Shown piece after piece: positions 60,659-64,000 of a stretch of 64,000 nt of DNA. Source of the DNA: Nocardia arthritidis (GTDB taxonomy: Bacteria > Actinomycetota > Actinomycetes > Mycobacteriales > Mycobacteriaceae); NCBI RefSeq assembly GCF_011801145.1, contig NZ_CP046172.1, forward strand, positions 3,038,001 to 3,102,000. The letters are read 5' to 3'. Positions within the stretch are counted from its first letter, which is position 1, and each line of letters begins with the position of its first letter. The position numbers were made by a program, and so were the translations under genes. The notes under the pieces are model-generated. The model was not told the DNA's origin. It searched no databases and saw only the letters and a program-made list of their open reading frames with translations.

Positions 60659-61114
60659 TCAGACGTCCCGCTCCCGGGTGTAGCCCACGCCTCCGATCAC
60701 GCCGACCCACTCCTGCCTCTTCGGGAGGGCGCCTTTGTACGGGTCGAGCTTGATCGTCTGGTTCAGGGAATCGATCACACTGTCACTGGTCGACTCCGCC
60801 CTGAACCAGTGGTCGCCCGGCACTCCGGTCCACCTCTTATTCTCGTAGTCATCGAGGTCCACCACCCATACCCGTTCCAGATACCACGCGCTGCCGACCC
60901 CGCTGTCATCGCTTTGGATCTCGATCGATACGGGATCACCACCGAGGAACCCGAATTTTATGTTGTAGCCTTCGACGTCCCCCCGCTCGAAATCGTCACC
61001 GGAATTGTCCAAAGCGAACCAATCCGACTCCGTCGCAGCGCTATGCAATTTCGCCTTGATATTGGCGTCCGTCCCCGCACCCTGGACGTCTCCGGTCTTA
61101 GTGATGACTTTCAT
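60659..61114 (-). CDS. stand-alone PLAT/LH2-domain protein
   Basis: 151 residues. The PLAT beta sandwich is evident: VITKTGDVQGAGTDANIKAK, DNSGDDFERGDVEGYNIKFG, SIEIQSDDSGVGSAWYLERV and WVVDLDDYENKRWTGV. PLAT domains bind lipid or protein at membranes. No signal peptide and no enzyme domain are attached, unusual for bacteria, where PLAT often rides on lipases. Ligand unknown. Confidence 0.82.
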   Translation of the reverse strand: MKVITKTGDVQGAGTDANIKAKLHSAATESDWFALDNSGDDFERGDVEGYNIKFGFLGGDPVSIEIQSDDSGVGSAWYLERVWVVDLDDYENKRWTGVPGDHWFRAESTSDSVIDSLNQTIKLDPYKGALPKRQEWVGVIGGVGYTRERDV

Positions 61115-61660
61115 TCCTTCATGACACGGTGCCTTTCAGAATCGAAAGAATGAGACAGCCCCGACTGCTGCGGAAAATGGAAATGAACTCGCAGGTATTC
61201 CGTCGAGTGGCTCGTGATCTCCGCCCCTGCGTCGCCACGCTGCTCGCAGCCTGCCCACTTTCGAGGCTACTCGCAAAATTCGATTGCGGCCCAACCGATC
61301 TCACCCGCCACCACGACGTCCGATCACGTCTGGGCTCGGTCGAGATGACGACGCCGCCAATACCAAGCACGCCTATCCCACTCCCGACACCGCGGCCCAC
61401 CCACTCACCTGAATGTCGTTGCAGTATCAAGCGATCTCGCATCCCGACCTTGCCGCCTGGCGAGGGTCGACCATCCTGAGACGGATCCACCTCAATCCGA
61501 CCACTCAACCGGCAGTTGCGGGTGTTCGCGAGATCGCTTGGCGGCCAACGGCTATGGCTCACCCGAACGCCCGGAGCGCGGCATGAGGGGGCGTTCACGC
61601 AGCCTGGCCGTCAACCCATTGCCCCACAGGGCCGGGTGGAGTGGCAGCGGCGCTACACGA
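61115..61660. other. about 545 bp without a supported gene
   Basis: Two opposing long frames cross here (minus 61119-61598 and plus 61129-61479), but both have low-complexity Arg/Ser/Pro-rich translations and lack starts with ribosome binding sites. I see no RNA gene or repeat. Confidence 0.4.
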
Positions 61661-62107
61661 TCAGGTCAGTTCGAAGCGGGCGGCGATCCCGTCGAGGACG
61701 GGTTCGTCAGTGTCCCAGTCGTAGCTACCCATGCCGAGGCAGAACACGACCGGGCCACGGAGGGCGAAGTATTCGCGTGAGCGGCGGTCGGGTCGGTCGC
61801 CTCCTCGGTAGACGAACTCCAGTCGAGTTCCCAGCTGTCCGGCGAAACGAACCTGGTCGGTGGCGAAGTCTTCGTAGCCGAGGCTGCTCAGCTTTTCGAC
61901 GACTTTGCTCGCGACCTCTTCGGTGGAGCTACTACCTGTGCGCATCTTGAAGACAATGAGCTGTCGGCCGGGACCTCCGGTGGCTCGCAGGATCTCCGGG
62001 CCATTGGAGGGGACAGGCGGCAATGTTTCCCAGCCCGCCGGAAGATGAACAGCGCAGCCATATGGCGCGATCTCGATCCGGTTCCATCCAATAGTGTTCA
62101 CGTTCAT
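61661..62107 (-). CDS. DcrB/PsbP-like small protein
   Basis: 148 residues from ATG 62107, with GAAGGAGGA at ideal spacing. The fold suggests the PsbP/DcrB-like family (DUF1795): APYGCAVHLPAGWETLPPVP, RQLIVFKMRTGSSSTEEVA, RFAGQLGTRLEFVYRGGD and PVVFCLGMGSYDWDTDEP. No signal peptide, so it is probably cytosolic, unlike DcrB. It is divergent from the sigma factor. The family call is tentative. Confidence 0.75.
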   Translation of the reverse strand: MNVNTIGWNRIEIAPYGCAVHLPAGWETLPPVPSNGPEILRATGGPGRQLIVFKMRTGSSSTEEVASKVVEKLSSLGYEDFATDQVRFAGQLGTRLEFVYRGGDRPDRRSREYFALRGPVVFCLGMGSYDWDTDEPVLDGIAARFELT

Positions 62108-62197
62108 ATCGATTCCTCCTTCACCGCAGCAGATACCGATACCGCTGACCTTCGCGAACCGGCGTGCGACCGGTATCCCACCTCCAGGAGGTACAAG

Positions 62198-62863
62198 GTG
62201 GGCGCTGATCGTGAGCAGCAGATCCTGCGATACCTGCCGCTGGTGCGGCGGGAAGCGGGACGCTATCGGGTCTGGCGGATGCAACGCGACGATCTGCTGC
62301 AGGCCGGGCTGGTGGGGCTGCTCGTGGCGTCGGATCGCTACGACCCGGCCCGAGGAGTGCCGTTCGGCGCCTACGCCCAACATTGGGTGCGCAAGGAGAT
62401 TCAGCGGACGATCGCCGAACAAGAGTTCCCCTCGGTGATCCCGCCGGACCTGACCGGGCGGGCGGTGGCGTTACGGCAGGTGCTCGCCGACCGCTTCGGG
62501 AACGTGTCGGTGACGGCGGCCGTGCTGGGCATGTCCCCAGCGGTGGCGTTGGGCCTGTACCGACAGCTCGCCGCCACCGACCCGAGCGCAGACGATGTCG
62601 ATGCCGCGGCGGCGGCCATTCCGGGCACGGTGTTCCCGCAGCCGGAGGACAGCGCTGTGACGCATTCACTGCTGGAGTTGATCGCTGCGGTGCTGGCCAG
62701 GCTGGAGGAACGACAGGCGGCAGCGCTGATACTTCGGTTCGGTCTCGATGGCGGTCCCGAACGTTCGTGGCGTGAGATCGGCCGGCTGCTCGGCATTTCC
62801 GATCACACCGCTAAAAAACTCGTCGAACGAGCCCAAACCGCACTGCGCAACGCCTATGAATAG
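62198..62863 (+). CDS. sigma-70 family RNA polymerase sigma factor
   Basis: 221 residues from GTG 62198, set by CAGGAGGTACAAG; the frame is open farther upstream but lacks a signal. Region 2: ILRYLPLVRREAGRYRVWRM, DDLLQAGLVGLLVASDRYD and GVPFGAYAQHWVRKEIQR. Region 4 HTH: RSWREIGRLLGISDHTAKKL. Region 3 is short. It resembles group 3 (SigB/F/FliA-like) factors. It is divergent from the DcrB/PsbP-like gene. Confidence 0.88.
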   Translation: MGADREQQILRYLPLVRREAGRYRVWRMQRDDLLQAGLVGLLVASDRYDPARGVPFGAYAQHWVRKEIQRTIAEQEFPSVIPPDLTGRAVALRQVLADRFGNVSVTAAVLGMSPAVALGLYRQLAATDPSADDVDAAAAAIPGTVFPQPEDSAVTHSLLELIAAVLARLEERQAAALILRFGLDGGPERSWREIGRLLGISDHTAKKLVERAQTALRNAYE

Positions 62864-63290
62864 GCATCGAAGTACTACTCGACCGGATAGACCAAGACTG
62901 CCGCTCTCTGGGGTTCACACTGTTTTCATTCGCCACCGACACTGACGACCTCGCCGTCACCTTTGTCCCCCGTCGATCAGGTAGACCTATTGTGCGCGTT
63001 GGGTTGCGGACTCGCACCGGATGGCGCCGGTGTCGACGGCGACGTCGACGCGATGGGGCATCAGCTGTTGCCTGCCGAATACGCCGACGTTGGTGATGCG
63101 GGTGCGGCCGTTCATTGCTGGGCCAATTCGGTGTGGTCTCATGCGGTCATCGCAACACTGGATTTCTCGTGGTGTACGGGGATGTGATGAGTGATGGCGT
63201 CGACGTGACCGTTGTCGGAGAAGCGAATTCCTTTGACCGAAGCCGAGGTCGAGGAGGTGTGGCGGCGGTGGCGATCGGGGCAGGCAGGGT
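62864..63290. other. decayed stretch with gene scraps
   Basis: Holds an amidohydrolase head remnant (62987-63115). A plus frame near 63232-63300 reads LTEAEVEEVWRRWRSGQAGF, reminiscent of a transposase N-terminus. No complete gene is seen. Confidence 0.4.
62987..63115 (-). pseudogene. amidohydrolase N-terminal remnant
   Basis: ATG 63115 reads MNGRTRITNVGVFGRQQLMP, HRVDVAVDTGAIRCES and stops after 42 residues. This resembles the first beta strands of imidazolonepropionase-like amidohydrolases (RITNVRVFDGxxLLPxRVDVxVDxGxI). The rest of the enzyme is missing, so it looks truncated. It lies downstream of the TetR gene on the same strand. Confidence 0.5.
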
Positions 63291-63941
63291 TCACGCTGTG
63301 TAGTGGGGGGCGATTCGTGCGGTGAGGGAGTCGAGGATCAGGTCGAATCCGGCGACGAATTGCGCGTCCCGGGAGTGGGTTTCGGGTAACCAGATGCGCA
63401 GCGCGGCGGCCTCGTCGGCCGAACCCTCGGCCGGTGTGTCCGCGGCGCAGGGCGGATTGGCCTCCAGCATGCCGAAACCGAGGACGTAGGACAGCACCGC
63501 GGAGAACCCCCGCTCGGCATCGGCGGCACTCAGTCCGGCCGTGCGAAGTAGCCGCAGGATGGCTGCGGTGGCGGTCAGGGTCGCGGAGGTGATAGGAGCG
63601 CCGGTAATGATCGCGACCAGTTCGGGCCGGCGACGCACCAGGCTGCGCAGGCGGTCGGCGATCGTGCGGAGGGACTCTCGCCACTCGCCCTCGCCCGCGG
63701 TGTGGTCGATGACCTCGGCGAGGGCAGCGTCGGCCAGCGCGGCCAGCAGTGCGTCCTTGTTGCGGAAGTGGCGGTAGACCGCGGTGGGATCGGCGTCGAG
63801 CCGGGCGGCCAGCGATCGCATGGTCAGCCCCGGCACGCCGAGATCGTCGATGATCTGCTGGGCCGCATCGAGAATGCCGGTTCTGGACAGCCGCTGTTTG
63901 CCGCTGCGCTTGCGCTCACCTGTCGTTGTCCGCTCGCCCAT
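63291..63941 (-). CDS. TetR-family transcriptional regulator
   Basis: 216 residues. N-terminal HTH: ILDAAQQIIDDLGVPGLTMR, SLAARLDADPTAVYRHFRNK, DALLAALADAALAEV. C-terminal ligand domain of the TetR_C type (RRRPELVAIITGAPITSATL). An 11-bp perfect inverted repeat lies 14 bp upstream of the ATG, the likely autoregulatory operator. Confidence 0.92.
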   Translation of the reverse strand: MGERTTTGERKRSGKQRLSRTGILDAAQQIIDDLGVPGLTMRSLAARLDADPTAVYRHFRNKDALLAALADAALAEVIDHTAGEGEWRESLRTIADRLRSLVRRRPELVAIITGAPITSATLTATAAILRLLRTAGLSAADAERGFSAVLSYVLGFGMLEANPPCAADTPAEGSADEAAALRIWLPETHSRDAQFVAGFDLILDSLTARIAPHYTA

Positions 63942-63955
63942 GCGCCGAGCTTAAC

Positions 63956-63980
63956 AGAGTGTCAACAGTGTTGACACTCT
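63956..63980. promoter_or_regulatory. TetR operator, 11-bp inverted repeat
   Basis: AGAGTGTCAAC-AGT-GTTGACACTCT: exact 11-bp arms around a 3-bp spacer. Each arm includes TTGACA-like sequence, so it can overlap -35 elements reading toward the TetR gene and toward the gene beyond the right edge. It probably binds the adjacent TetR regulator. Confidence 0.8.
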
Positions 63981-64000
63981 CTGTTGCTCGCCTTAGAGTC

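Noticed and set aside
60416..61153. 245-codon plus-strand frame opposite the PLAT protein
   Set aside because: The minus strand matches the PLAT pattern; this frame shows no motif and crosses an intergenic stretch.
61119..61598. 159-codon minus-strand frame
   Set aside because: No ribosome binding site, atypical composition, and an equally open opposite frame.

Overview
The window is high-GC actinobacterial DNA, most likely from Nocardia or a close mycolic-acid-containing relative. The gene content points that way: an antigen-85-type esterase, a LIP-family secreted lipase, a wax ester/diacylglycerol acyltransferase, an F420-type LLM oxidoreductase and a Ddn-type deazaflavin enzyme, a fatty acyl-CoA ligase, and an M. 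tuberculosis FabG3 (Rv2002)-like hydroxysteroid dehydrogenase. This is inference from families; no rRNA or tRNA marker was seen.

Layout. (1) 1-4190: a four-gene unit led by a very large, almost charge-free hydrophobic protein that begins before the window, followed by two unknown small proteins and a lipoprotein. (2) 4330-4985: an antitoxin/PIN-like toxin pair. (3) 5008-7444: acyl-CoA ligase and LpqC-like esterase. (4) 7470-11136: a tightly overlapping minus-strand operon (GT2, DUF2064 transferase, SAM methyltransferase, cytochrome b561/sulfite-oxidase fusion, small membrane protein), beside a plus-strand GT-C-like membrane protein with a two-component system (11217-14334) and a convergent epimerase. 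(5) 15477-21714: lipid and steroid genes: secreted lipase, mycolyltransferase-like esterase, FabG3-like SDR, MaoC dehydratase, alpha/beta hydrolase and WS/DGAT. Two sites fit the published KstR consensus TnnAACnnGTTnnA. (6) 21794-27170: ArsR-like regulator, two tiny convergent membrane proteins, an orphan SUKH protein, a secreted protein, a gene-poor stretch, and an LLM oxidoreductase. (7) 27318-35179: acyl-CoA dehydrogenase, acyl-ACP thioesterase, secreted protein, SHOCT pair, aconitase, a clpX 3' remnant, cyclase, MFS exporter. (8) 35273-36673: an IS110 transposase. (9) 36969-47795: a stress/dormancy-like island (Rieske protein, slipin, DUF2267, phosphoribosyltransferase-hydrolase fusion, DUF3140, LigD-type polymerase, methyltransferase plus radical SAM, DUF427, MerT-like protein, SRPBCC, Crp-family regulator). 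(10) 47956-55651: an Asp-box repeat protein, a 5'-damaged DoxX gene, and a large Rhs toxin gene with a candidate immunity gene. (11) 55757-63980: Ddn-like enzyme, DUF302, P-type ATPase remnant, an IS21 element, PLAT protein, sigma factor, amidohydrolase remnant, TetR regulator and its operator.

The most notable system is the Rhs locus. The toxin gene has a strong ribosome binding site and ATG at 50092, but one extra T in a run of four T's at 50110-50113 puts that start out of frame with about 1,510 downstream codons. The C-terminal module carries a D-x9-E-x-K signature of PD-(D/E)xK nucleases and is followed directly by a candidate immunity gene. The clearest rearrangement is the IS21 element at 57588-60218. 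It has 26-bp imperfect terminal inverted repeats and a 5-bp TACTT target duplication, and removing it with one duplication copy restores the reading frame of a 154-residue two-pass membrane protein. Several gene remnants (clpX tail, P-type ATPase tail, amidohydrolase head, DoxX without its first helix) suggest repeated recombination in the right half.
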